Positions 45,337 through 54,450 of a stretch of DNA of 64,000 bases are shown piece after piece. Every line of letters begins with the position of its first letter. The stretch's first letter is position 1. The position numbers and the translations under genes are program-made. The DNA is from Prevotella sp. E9-3. GTDB lineage: Bacteria > Bacteroidota > Bacteroidia > Bacteroidales > Bacteroidaceae. The notes beneath the pieces are model-generated. The model was not told the DNA's origin and made no database searches. It worked only from the letters and a program-made list of their open reading frames with translations. The stretch covers positions 3,658,001 through 3,722,000 of the forward strand of contig NZ_CP091786.1 in assembly GCF_022024015.1 (NCBI RefSeq), given 5' to 3'.

Positions 45337-45487
45337 AATAAATAAGAAATAAACATTGTAATAATTAATCAAGTATTGATTATGAAAAAATATATCACAA
45401 TAAAGCTCAAGGAATCAGTCCATCACCGAGTCTTTTCACTCCCCTCCCTCACAGGAAGGGGCTGGGGGAGAGTCTTGGGGTTAGGCC
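45337..45487 (+). repeat. Leader/signal-peptide block, copy 2
   Basis: This is the second copy of the block at 41163-41313, with no insertions or deletions. Homology stops just after the repeat, where the lipoprotein sequences diverge. Confidence 0.9.
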
Positions 45488-47175
45488 TACTGGTCTTCTC
45501 CATTGCTTCCTGTTCCGACTGGGACGACCACTTCGATGCCAATACTTCGGTGACGGAATCACAACGTGGATCGCTGCTGACCAACATTCAGAAGAACGAT
45601 CAGCTCAAACAGTTTGCCGACCTGCTCGAGAAGACCGGATATAGCAGTCAGCTCGACCAGGCACAGACTTTCACCGTATGGGCACCAAAGGACAACACGT
45701 TCGATTATGAAGCCTTGAAGAACGAGCAGAACGACCGTGTGCTGCACCAGTTCATTGAAAACCATATAGCTCGTAACAACTATCCTGCTTCAGGACAGAT
45801 AGACGAGCACATCTATATGCTGAACAAAAAGGTGATGAACTTTGCCTCGGCTGCCGGCGGCTACACCATTCAGGACGTGGCACTGCAACTGCCCAGTATT
45901 GGCGGCAACAACGGCATCATCCACATGATCGACGGAAAGATTCCATTCCTGCCTAACATCTACGAGTCACTGAACAACGAACAGTTTAAGTTAGACTTTA
46001 TCAGCAAATTCTATCATAGCTTTGATACACTGATGCTCGATGAGAATCGCAGTGTGAAAGGTCCGGCTGTTGATGGCGAGATTACCTATCTGGATACCAT
46101 CTATACGGCGCATAACGACCTTTATAGTTTCTTCAACGCTTACATCAACCGTGAGGACAGTAGCTACTCGATGCTGATGCCTACCGACGATGCATGGAAG
46201 AAGGAATATGCACGCGTCAGCGAGTATTTCAAGTATCCCGATGAGTTCCGCGTACGTAAATTCGTTGATATCACCACGAAAAAGGATACCACCATCCAGA
46301 TTGTTGACCCTGTACACCTGCAGGACTCTATCTCAAAAATGTGGATACTGGAGAATCTGTTCTTCAACAACCGTTTGTATGACAATAAGAAACTGGCAAA
46401 CCTGAAAGATGGTGAGCCCTTGGTATGTGACTCATTAGTAAGCACTACGGGTAGAATTTTCACTGCCAAAGATGCTGCTGAAATGCTGAAAGGAAGCACA
46501 CGTGTTGACAAGAGCAACGGTAACATCTTTGTAACAGATGAAATTAAATCTCCTGTATGGTACGGCATCTGTCCGCCAGTGAAAGTGGAGGCCGAATACA
46601 GCAACTGGCTGGCCAGCTACGAGAACACCTACGGCACCCCCAGCCGCGAATCGGTGACAGCGGCCAACAGAAACCCTGATGTGCCTGGCACCGTTTCAAA
46701 TAACTACTATCTGGAGGTACAGCCCTATAGCTCTACTTCCGATGAGAAAGTGACGTTCTATCTGCCCAATATCCGCTCGGCTACTTATCATGCCTTTGCT
46801 GTGATGCTGCCCAGCAACATTACCAACCGCTATGCAACAGAGGTACTGCCCAACCGTTTCAAGCTTTTCTTTGGCTATAGCAACACCAATGCCACTTCAG
46901 GACGTCTGGAACTGAAAGAAGAGCAGATGAGAAATTCTGAAGGCTCAGCTAACTTCCTTACCAACCCGAATAAGGTTGATACCCTCGATCTGGGCGAAGT
47001 GACCTTCCCCACCAGCTACTATGGCTTGGGCGAGAATTATCCTTTCATCCGTTTTGAGAGTAACCCACGCCGAGGTGAGCACGATCGCACCCTGCGCATC
47101 GACTGCATCATCCTGTTGCCCAAGGAACTCTATGAACGGTTCTTGGAGGATCCCAACTATAAATTCATTATGTAA
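45382..47175 (+). CDS. Fasciclin (FAS1)-domain lipoprotein 3, repeat-encoded signal peptide
   Basis: A 597-residue surface lipoprotein. The signal ends IASC (Cys44), followed by SDWDDHFD, an acidic export signal. FAS1 motifs are TVWAPKDNTFDYEAL (near 98) and SMLMPTDDAWKKEY (near 262); GIIHMIDGKIPFLP closes the first domain. The C-terminal third is beta-rich (EVTFPTSYYGLGENYPFIRF). The signal peptide is nearly identical to that of SusD 1 although the mature proteins are unrelated, and its residues 18-32 are repeat-encoded. It precedes the second SusC gene by 24 nt and probably works with SusCD 2. The ATG at 45382 was preferred to a TTG two codons upstream. Confidence 0.87.
   Translation: MKKYITIKLKESVHHRVFSLPSLTGRGWGRVLGLGLLVFSIASCSDWDDHFDANTSVTESQRGSLLTNIQKNDQLKQFADLLEKTGYSSQLDQAQTFTVWAPKDNTFDYEALKNEQNDRVLHQFIENHIARNNYPASGQIDEHIYMLNKKVMNFASAAGGYTIQDVALQLPSIGGNNGIIHMIDGKIPFLPNIYESLNNEQFKLDFISKFYHSFDTLMLDENRSVKGPAVDGEITYLDTIYTAHNDLYSFFNAYINREDSSYSMLMPTDDAWKKEYARVSEYFKYPDEFRVRKFVDITTKKDTTIQIVDPVHLQDSISKMWILENLFFNNRLYDNKKLANLKDGEPLVCDSLVSTTGRIFTAKDAAEMLKGSTRVDKSNGNIFVTDEIKSPVWYGICPPVKVEAEYSNWLASYENTYGTPSRESVTAANRNPDVPGTVSNNYYLEVQPYSSTSDEKVTFYLPNIRSATYHAFAVMLPSNITNRYATEVLPNRFKLFFGYSNTNATSGRLELKEEQMRNSEGSANFLTNPNKVDTLDLGEVTFPTSYYGLGENYPFIRFESNPRRGEHDRTLRIDCIILLPKELYERFLEDPNYKFIM
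45437..45474 (+). repeat. Family A repeat inside the third FAS1 signal-peptide region
   Basis: CACTCCCCTCCCTCACAGGA to GGGGGAGAGTC, inverse of 45260-45301 and translated as SLPSLTGRGWGRV. Confidence 0.9.
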
Positions 47176-47199
47176 CCTCACAGTAGAAGATAGAAGATT

Positions 47200-50100
47200 A
47201 TGAAACGATACGGAATATTGCTTTTTGCATTCGTTAATGCTTTTGCTTTCCAGACGGTCTATGCTCAGGACAACACGGCCGATGATGAAGACTTGGCTGT
47301 TGCTGTAAAGAAAAAGACTGAGATCAAAGTTCCCGACTATCCCACTATGGAGATAAAGGGTATCTGCGTAGATGCCGTCAACAAGGCACCATTGGAGGGT
47401 ATCATGATACGCACACTGAACGATTCGCACTACACCGCCATGAGTGAGGAGGACGGTTCGTTTACCATCAAGGTACCTTTGTTTGCCACTGCACTGTATG
47501 TGCATGCCCCACAGTACCTGAGTCAGCAGGTGGGTCTGGGCGGCCCCGATGCTTTTGTACGCATCGAGATGCTCCCCGACAAGTTCCGCACCATGTATGA
47601 AGACGGAACGAATATCACTGCCTCACAGACACAGGCTTTCGGCAACACTACCTCGCTCACCGTTGAAACAGATATTCAAGGTATATTGGGTGCTGATGTG
47701 CGCGCCATCGGTCGTTCAGGCGGTCCTGGCTACGGCGCAGCCATGTTCATCCGCGGTTTGAATTCGCTCACCGCCAATGCCCAGCCTCTCATCGTCATCG
47801 ACGGTATTCCACAGGACATGCAGCAGACACGTTCATCGCTCCACATGGGCGACTACACCAACTTGATGCTGAACCTGAACCCTGAGGATGTGGAGAAGGT
47901 TACGGTATTGAAGAATGCTACCGCTATCTATGGAGCCAACGGTGCCAATGGTGTGATTCTTATTCAGACCAAACGCGGTCACTCTATGGCCACACGCATC
48001 GATGCCAATATCGGCGTAGGAGTTACACTGAAGCCCAACATCCCTTCAATGATGGATGCTTCGCAGTACCGACTCTATGCTTCGGAAATGCTGGGAACCT
48101 ACCCCAACATCAATAAATACACCGATGCCAATACCTTCAAGTTCCTTGTAGAAGACCCTTCAAAGTATTATTATAGCACTTATCATAATGATACCGACTG
48201 GAGTAAGGAAGTCTATCACTCGGCTCTCACCCAGAACTATAACATCAATGTGCAGGGTGGTGACGATATCGGTATGTACAACCTCTCACTGGGCTATACC
48301 GACGGACAGTCAACAGCCAAGGAAAACGGTTTTGACCGCCTGAACGTGCGCTTCAATACCGACATCAAGGTGATTAAACGACTCACTACCCGTTTTGACA
48401 TGTCGTACACCAAAATCAATCGCGACGTGTTCGACGATGGCGCCCCCGAGGATTTCACTCAGGGTGTGGTATCATCGCCCACCTTCCTGGCTTTGATCAA
48501 ATCACCGTTCTTGAATCCCTATACTTATAATAATGTGACGCGCCAGTTGTCGTCAACCCTCTCTGAGGCCGACGACTTCCTCACCATGCTCGACGGCGAC
48601 CTGTCGTTAGGCAACCCCACTGCATTGTTGACAAACGGATCGGCCATCAACAAGAACCGTGTGGAGATGACCCATTTCAACACCGTCATCGCTCCACGTT
48701 GGGAAATCAACGACAACCTCTCGCTCACCGAGGCATTCAACTACACCCTCGACCGTATCTCACAGCGCTACTACCGTCCGAAAGGTGGCATGCCTACCTT
48801 CCTCATCGATGGTATTGGCCGTGTACAGACCAAGGCGATGTCTATGTTCTCTAAGGAGACAACCATTATCAGCGACACCCGTCTTGAATTCAGCAAGCAG
48901 ATGCGTGAGCACTATCTGAAAGCTTTTGCCGGCTTGCGCTTCTCTTCTTTTGCCTTTGACGACAACCAGCCGCAGGGCCAGTACTCTACTGCCGGTAACG
49001 ACAAGACGCCAAATATCTCGACCAACATGGACTTTGTGGAAGCTTCCGGTGCCAACGATGAGTGGCGCTCACTGAACTGGTATGCCAACATTGACTATAA
49101 CTTCCGCAACCGCTACTTCCTTGAAGCAACCCTTTCGATGGAAGGCAATAGCCGTTTCGGTAAAGAGGCCAACGGTCTGAAACTGGGCGGTGTACGCTGG
49201 GGACTCTTCCCCAGTATTCAACTGGGTTGGGTGATGACCAACGAAAAGTGGTTCCCCAAGACCAACCTGCTGAACTATCTGATGCTGCGTGCCGGATGGG
49301 ATCTGAGCGGCAACGACGATATCAACAACTATGCTGCACGCACCTCATTCAGCGTAAGCAAGTACTTGTGGCGTACCACTGCTGCCCAGCTCGACAATAT
49401 CGGCAATGAGAACATCTCTTGGGAACAGACACGCCGCATCAACCTCGGTTTCAAGGCCAACCTGCTTCAGAACCGCATCAGCATTGACTTCGACTACTAC
49501 CAGAACCACACGTCGGACCTGCTCACCCTGAAGCATTTCGACAATCCTATTGCCGGTATCAACCAGTATTGGAGCAATGGCGGCGAATTGGACAACAAAG
49601 GTTTTGAGCTGACCTTTACCGGCAAACCCTTGGTATCGAAAAACCTGAACATTGAGGTAGGCGCCTCTATCGGCCACTACGTGAACGAAGTGAAGGCCCT
49701 GCCCAACGACAGTAAGCTCTACGTGGACGGGCAGCTCTCGGCCAATGGCTATACCAACAGCATCTATGGCACAGACAATGTGGCTACCATCATCGGACAG
49801 CCCGTTGGCGTGTTCTACGGCTATCGCACCCATGGTGTGTTCAGCACCGATGCCGATGCTTTGGCAGCAGGAAAAGGCGGTTATCTGTATCAGTTGGATG
49901 CTACCGGCGCTCCTCAGTATTTCAAGGCTGGCGACGTATGGTTTGACGACTTGAATGGTGACGGTATCATCAGCGAGGCCGACAAGACCATTATCGGCGA
50001 TCCCAATCCCGATATCTATGGTAACATCTTTGCAAACGTAAGTTGGAAAGACTTCACGCTGTTTGTCGGACTGAACTACTCACTCGGAAATGATGTGTTC

Positions 50101-50496
50101 AACTACCAGCGTAGCATTCTGGAGGGAGGCTCTAACTTCTACAACCAGACCACTGCCATGACCAACCGCTGGCGCATCGATGGTCAGAAGACCGATATTC
50201 CCCGTATCAGCTATGACGACGCCATGGGTAACTCACGCTTCAGCGACCGCTGGATTGAGGACGGTTCATACCTCCGTCTGAAGACCGTTCGCCTGAGCTA
50301 TAAAGTTCCTGTGAACTTCGAATGGCTGCAGGGTCTCAGTGTTTGGGCCGAAGCCAATAATCTGCTCACCCTGACTCATTATCTGGGCAATGATCCCGAG
50401 TTCTCTATCAGCAACCGCGTGCTCTATCAGGGCATCGATGCCGGACAACTGGCCATGGGACGTTCGTTCACTGCCGGTGTGAGAATTAACCTGTAA
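47200..50496 (+). CDS. SusC-like TonB-dependent outer-membrane receptor 2
   Basis: A 1098-residue SusC/RagA-type transporter. A signal peptide (ending VYAQ) and an acidic linker precede a carboxypeptidase-regulatory-like domain (IKGICVDAVNKAPLEGIMIR), a plug with AMFIRGLNSLTANAQPLIV and the signature DVEKVTVLKNATAIYGANGA, and a barrel ending GRSFTAGVRINL. It is clearly different from receptor 1 (its plug and C-terminus share only family motifs), so the cluster holds two distinct uptake pairs. The matching SusD gene follows 30 nt downstream. Confidence 0.97.
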   Translation: MKRYGILLFAFVNAFAFQTVYAQDNTADDEDLAVAVKKKTEIKVPDYPTMEIKGICVDAVNKAPLEGIMIRTLNDSHYTAMSEEDGSFTIKVPLFATALYVHAPQYLSQQVGLGGPDAFVRIEMLPDKFRTMYEDGTNITASQTQAFGNTTSLTVETDIQGILGADVRAIGRSGGPGYGAAMFIRGLNSLTANAQPLIVIDGIPQDMQQTRSSLHMGDYTNLMLNLNPEDVEKVTVLKNATAIYGANGANGVILIQTKRGHSMATRIDANIGVGVTLKPNIPSMMDASQYRLYASEMLGTYPNINKYTDANTFKFLVEDPSKYYYSTYHNDTDWSKEVYHSALTQNYNINVQGGDDIGMYNLSLGYTDGQSTAKENGFDRLNVRFNTDIKVIKRLTTRFDMSYTKINRDVFDDGAPEDFTQGVVSSPTFLALIKSPFLNPYTYNNVTRQLSSTLSEADDFLTMLDGDLSLGNPTALLTNGSAINKNRVEMTHFNTVIAPRWEINDNLSLTEAFNYTLDRISQRYYRPKGGMPTFLIDGIGRVQTKAMSMFSKETTIISDTRLEFSKQMREHYLKAFAGLRFSSFAFDDNQPQGQYSTAGNDKTPNISTNMDFVEASGANDEWRSLNWYANIDYNFRNRYFLEATLSMEGNSRFGKEANGLKLGGVRWGLFPSIQLGWVMTNEKWFPKTNLLNYLMLRAGWDLSGNDDINNYAARTSFSVSKYLWRTTAAQLDNIGNENISWEQTRRINLGFKANLLQNRISIDFDYYQNHTSDLLTLKHFDNPIAGINQYWSNGGELDNKGFELTFTGKPLVSKNLNIEVGASIGHYVNEVKALPNDSKLYVDGQLSANGYTNSIYGTDNVATIIGQPVGVFYGYRTHGVFSTDADALAAGKGGYLYQLDATGAPQYFKAGDVWFDDLNGDGIISEADKTIIGDPNPDIYGNIFANVSWKDFTLFVGLNYSLGNDVFNYQRSILEGGSNFYNQTTAMTNRWRIDGQKTDIPRISYDDAMGNSRFSDRWIEDGSYLRLKTVRLSYKVPVNFEWLQGLSVWAEANNLLTLTHYLGNDPEFSISNRVLYQGIDAGQLAMGRSFTAGVRINL

Positions 50497-50526
50497 TTTT
50501 TAATTGAAAATTGAGAATTGAGAATT

Positions 50527-52428
50527 ATGATTACTTTCAAAAATAATATTGCCAGTTCTGTTTGCTGCGGCCTCTTCGCAGCCCTACTGGCCATGCCACT
50601 TTTTTCTTCATGCTCCGATTTCTTCGAGACCGACTCTGACCGTCAGATTTTCGATCCTGCACTCGACCAGAAAACGGACTCCATGTTCTACACCCTTGGC
50701 ATTCTGAAGGGTCTGCAACAAGTGGCCGACCAGTATGTGCTGACGGGTGAGATGCGCGGTGACCTTGTTGCTGTGAACAACTATACCGAGACCGACCTAA
50801 AGAAACTGGCCGACTTCACTGCCGATGCCACCTGTAAGTTCGACTCGGCCTACAAGTACTACCGTATCATCAACAACTGTAACTACTATCTGGCCCATCG
50901 CGACACCTCATTGCTCACGGGTAGCCGCAAGGTAACCATTCCCGAGTATGCCGAAGCACTGGCTGTTCGTGCATGGTCCTACCTGCAGTTAGCAAAGAAC
51001 TATGGCGAGGTGCCTTTCTATACCAATCCGCTGACCAGTATCGGCGATGCCAACAGTTCTATCCCTACCAAGAACCTGCAGGCTATTGTTGACGAACTGG
51101 CCCCCGAAATGATAAAGTATAGCGGTACCCCCGTTCCCAGCTATGGTGAAGTGAGTGCCGGTGTGCTGAACAGTAGCGACAGCGACAATCCAACCGAGAA
51201 AAAGATACAGTCGAAATATGCCATGCTGCCTATCGATGTGGTACTGGGCGATCTCTTTCTGGAGACTCATCAGTATGAACAGGCTGCTCACTACTATTTC
51301 CAGTATATCAAAAACAACAATCTGGTGGCCAATCAAGCCAAGGTTAGTCCTACCACAAAAATCATGATGCTCCTTGAAGAGAAATGGCCTTCACAGTTTT
51401 CTATCATCGGTACTGGTTTTACATGGCAAGGTATCTTTAACGGCGGTACCAACGATATTGTTACCTATATTCCACTGGCTGCCAACCGCCTGCGCGGTGC
51501 CGTGACCGAACTGCCCCGCTATTTCGGCTACGACTTCTACAGCACAACCAGTGGACAGTCTGAGTCGAACGAGCGTTATCTGCTGGAACGTCAGGTAGAT
51601 GCTTCAGCCTCTTATATTGCACTGGCTGAAGCTCAGGATTTCTACTACACTCCAACCAACAGCACTACAGGTACCATCAATGTGAATATTGCTCAGTTGG
51701 GCGACCTGCGCCGTCGTGTCACGATGAACCAGATTTCGAAGAACGATTCCACCTATTCGGTGATGATCAAGTTCAACTCGGCCAATATTCCTCTCTACCG
51801 TTCAGCTACCGTCTATCTGCGACTGGCCGAGGCCATCAACCGCATGGGCTATCCCGACGTGGCTTTCGCTATTCTCAAGGACGGTATCTATGATGGTTTA
51901 ATCGACTTTATTATTAAAGAGGATGGCCAAGATGATACGAAAAAGCGTTATATTCGCAAAGACGACTTCGTATATAACGGTGCCACCAAATCCAGTCCTG
52001 AGAAGTTGCTCACCTCTACCCTGCCCTTCCTCTCACCTGAGAATATCAATAAGTTCAAAAACAACTGGGGCATCCATGGCCGTGGCTCCAACTATACCCG
52101 CGGCACTGAATCGCCCTATCAGATGGACAGTGTAGTAACGAAGAAGATAGCCGAACTGCAGACAGTCTATGGCATTACCACTACGGGAACACTCAACGAC
52201 ACCATCAATGCCATGGAAGATATCATCTGCGACGAGATGGCACTCGAACTGGCCTACGAGGGAACCCGTTTCGGCGACCTCACCCGTATTGCCCGCCATA
52301 AGAATCAGGAAGCGCTCTATGGAGCCAACTTCGGTTCGGCCTGGATGGCAAAGAAACTGGGATACAAGGCTGCCGGTCTGGAAGAGCGTCTGAAGACAGA
52401 ACAGAACTGGTATTTGCCATTTAAATGA
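50527..52428 (+). CDS. SusD-like surface lipoprotein 2
   Basis: A 633-residue SusD/RagB protein, partner of SusC 2. The signal ends LFSSC (Cys29), followed by SDFFETDSD. The TPR core with LAVRAWSYLQLAKNYGEVPFY and the late CDEMALELAYEGTRFGDLTRIARH are typical. The ATG at 50527 is preferred to the TTG at 50518, which lies in an ATTGAGA heptamer tract directly upstream. Unlike SusD 1, its signal peptide contains no family A repeat. It is the last gene of the FAS1/SusCD cluster and is followed by a terminator. Confidence 0.95.
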   Translation: MITFKNNIASSVCCGLFAALLAMPLFSSCSDFFETDSDRQIFDPALDQKTDSMFYTLGILKGLQQVADQYVLTGEMRGDLVAVNNYTETDLKKLADFTADATCKFDSAYKYYRIINNCNYYLAHRDTSLLTGSRKVTIPEYAEALAVRAWSYLQLAKNYGEVPFYTNPLTSIGDANSSIPTKNLQAIVDELAPEMIKYSGTPVPSYGEVSAGVLNSSDSDNPTEKKIQSKYAMLPIDVVLGDLFLETHQYEQAAHYYFQYIKNNNLVANQAKVSPTTKIMMLLEEKWPSQFSIIGTGFTWQGIFNGGTNDIVTYIPLAANRLRGAVTELPRYFGYDFYSTTSGQSESNERYLLERQVDASASYIALAEAQDFYYTPTNSTTGTINVNIAQLGDLRRRVTMNQISKNDSTYSVMIKFNSANIPLYRSATVYLRLAEAINRMGYPDVAFAILKDGIYDGLIDFIIKEDGQDDTKKRYIRKDDFVYNGATKSSPEKLLTSTLPFLSPENINKFKNNWGIHGRGSNYTRGTESPYQMDSVVTKKIAELQTVYGITTTGTLNDTINAMEDIICDEMALELAYEGTRFGDLTRIARHKNQEALYGANFGSAWMAKKLGYKAAGLEERLKTEQNWYLPFK

Positions 52429-52464
52429 ATCCTTTAAGGAGTCTAAACTCTTAATAAAACCCCT

Positions 52465-52497
52465 ATAAGCGCTGCAAAAGAGATTTGCGGCGCTTAT
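52465..52497 (+). terminator. Terminator of the FAS1/SusCD cluster
   Basis: ATAAGCGCTGCAAA pairs with TTTGCGGCGCTTAT with one weak position, around AGAGA, followed by a T-rich stretch. Confidence 0.8.
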
Positions 52498-52553
52498 TTT
52501 ATTAATAAAAACAAAAAAACAAAGTGATTCTTCACGTATCACGATTTTATGCG

Positions 52554-52561
52554 TACCTTTG
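52554..52561 (+). promoter_or_regulatory. Predicted promoter of the TPR lipoprotein
   Basis: TACCTTTG fits TAnnTTTG, 51 nt before the ATG at 52612. Confidence 0.5.
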
Positions 52562-52611
52562 CATGAAAATGCATAAAAAAGTGTTTTATAAAACAATAAT
52601 AAACTAAAAAA

Positions 52612-54291
52612 ATGAAGAAACAACAAATCGTTTTGTTATCAGCAGCTGCTTTGTTGCTGACATCATGCTCCGGAAAACTGGGAGCTCTCTCTGCTGACAA
52701 TTTCAGTGTAAACCCTAACCCCCTTGAGACCCAGGCTGGCGAAGTGCCTGCTACCATCAATGGTCTCTTCCCCGAGAAGTATTTGAAGAAAAAGGCTGTA
52801 GTAACCGTAACTCCTGAGTTGCGCTATCAGACTACTGCCGGTATGAAGTCTGTACGTGGTGAAGGTGCTACCTTCCAGGGTGAGAAAGTACTGGGCAACG
52901 ACCAGACCATTTCTTACAAGACTGGCGGTCGTTACACCATGAAGACCAACTTTAAATATCAGCCCGAAATGCAGCAGAGCGATCTCTACCTGACATTCCA
53001 GGCTAAGGTTGGCAAGAAAGAAGTAGAAGTTCCTGCTGTAAAGGTGGCTACTGGTATCATTGCTACCAGCGAACTGTACAAGCGCACTCTTACTCAGGCA
53101 CAGCCCGCTATTGCTCCCGATGCTTTCCAACGCGTTATCGAGCAGAAGCAGGAGGCCAACGTGAAGTTCCTTATCGGTCAGGCTCAGCTGCGTAAGAGCG
53201 AGCTGCAGAACAATTCTGTACAAGAGTTCGTTCGTTTGCTCACTGAGATTGCTAAGGATCAGGAAGGTAAGGTACTTAATGGTATCGAAGTTTCTGCCTA
53301 CGCATCTCCCGATGGTGGCTATCAGCTGAACGAGAAGCTCGCCGGTCAGCGCCAGAAGGTGACCAGCGACTTCTTGAACAAGCAGATGAAGAAGACCAAG
53401 AGCGACGCTCCTGTTGACAACAAGTACACCGCTGAGGACTGGGAAGGTTTCCAGGAGTTGGTAGCTGCTTCAAACATTCAGGACAAGGACGTGATTCTGC
53501 GCGTGCTCTCTATGTATCAGGATCCTGAGCAGCGTGAGGAGCAGATCAAGGCCATCTCTTCAGCTTTCCGCGAACTGGCCGACGGTATTCTTCCTCAGTT
53601 GCGCCGTGCTCGTCTGATTGCCAACTACGAGCTCATCGGCCGTGACGACGAACAGATTCAGTTCCAGCTCAGCAGCGATGCTACCCAGCTCTCTGTAGAG
53701 GAACTGCTCTATGCCGCTACTCTCTATGACAACGAGCCCGCTTCTGCTGAGAACGCTTACAAGAAGGCAGTTGAGATCTATCCTAACGATGCTCGTGCTT
53801 ACAACAACCTGGCTGTTCTGGCTTACCAGAAGGGCAACTATGCCGAGGCTAAGGTTTGGGCTGAGAAGGCTCTGAAGGTGAACGCCAACCAGGCTGAAGC
53901 CAATGCCAACCTTGGTCTGCTGGCTCTGCAGGAGGGCAACCTGAACAACGCCGAGGCTCTGATTGCTAAGTCTTCAAGCGCCAACGGTGTAAACGAGATT
54001 CTGGGCAACCTGCACCTGGCTCAGGGCAAGTATGCACAGGCTGAGCAGGACTTTGGCAAGGTAGCCAGCAACTCAGCTGCTCTGGCTCAGATTCTGAACA
54101 AGAACTATGCCGCTGCTGCTCAGACTCTGAAGCAGATCAAGAATGGCGATGCCACTACAGAATATCTGAAGGCTATCCTGGCTTCTCGTCAGGGCAACAA
54201 GTCTGAGGCTTCCAACGCTCTTCAGGCTGCTTTCGCCAAGGATGCTTCTCTGCGTCAGTATGCTGAGAAGGATCTTGAGCTGAACAAGTAA
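52612..54291 (+). CDS. TPR lipoprotein with OmpA-like segment
   Basis: A 559-residue lipoprotein. The signal ends LLTSC (Cys19), followed by SGKLG without acidic residues, so it probably stays on the periplasmic side. After a beta-rich N-terminal region, residues about 215-255 (GIEVSAYASPDGGYQLNEKL ... RQKVTSDFL) look like an OmpA-type peptidoglycan-binding segment. TPR repeats follow from about 365 (ENAYKKAVEIYPNDARAYNN and onwards). Similar proteins are abundant in Bacteroidales envelopes. A role in envelope structure is likely but not proven. It is monocistronic, between a promoter and a strong terminator. Confidence 0.8.
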   Translation: MKKQQIVLLSAAALLLTSCSGKLGALSADNFSVNPNPLETQAGEVPATINGLFPEKYLKKKAVVTVTPELRYQTTAGMKSVRGEGATFQGEKVLGNDQTISYKTGGRYTMKTNFKYQPEMQQSDLYLTFQAKVGKKEVEVPAVKVATGIIATSELYKRTLTQAQPAIAPDAFQRVIEQKQEANVKFLIGQAQLRKSELQNNSVQEFVRLLTEIAKDQEGKVLNGIEVSAYASPDGGYQLNEKLAGQRQKVTSDFLNKQMKKTKSDAPVDNKYTAEDWEGFQELVAASNIQDKDVILRVLSMYQDPEQREEQIKAISSAFRELADGILPQLRRARLIANYELIGRDDEQIQFQLSSDATQLSVEELLYAATLYDNEPASAENAYKKAVEIYPNDARAYNNLAVLAYQKGNYAEAKVWAEKALKVNANQAEANANLGLLALQEGNLNNAEALIAKSSSANGVNEILGNLHLAQGKYAQAEQDFGKVASNSAALAQILNKNYAAAAQTLKQIKNGDATTEYLKAILASRQGNKSEASNALQAAFAKDASLRQYAEKDLELNK

Positions 54292-54307
54292 TTCATTTAC
54301 CCTCTAT

Positions 54308-54357
54308 AGGACTTACCCCCTCACTTGCCATTATGGCAAACGGGAGTAAGTCCTTTT
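54308..54357 (+). terminator. Terminator after the TPR lipoprotein
   Basis: AGGACTTAC pairs with GTAAGTCCT; an inner TTGCCAT/ATGGCAA stem extends it. TTTT follows. Confidence 0.8.
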
Positions 54358-54362
54358 CTAAA

Positions 54363-54420
54363 TATAGTGGCTATAGTAACTATAGTATCTATAGTATCTA
54401 TAGTACCTATAGAATTTATA
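54363..54420 (+). repeat. Family D 9-bp tandem array before the thioredoxin-like gene
   Basis: About six units around CTATAGTAT and CTATAGTAC. The frame of the downstream gene stays open through the array (as far as a TTG at 54325), so the array could be read as an N-terminal extension. Confidence 0.85.
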
Positions 54421-54450
54421 GCTACTATTCCTATCAAAAAAACTACTTTT

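Noticed and set aside
54325..54450. N-terminal extension of the thioredoxin-like lipoprotein through the 9-bp array
   Set aside because: It starts with TTG inside a terminator and would bury the lipoprotein signal; kept only as a note that the frame is open.
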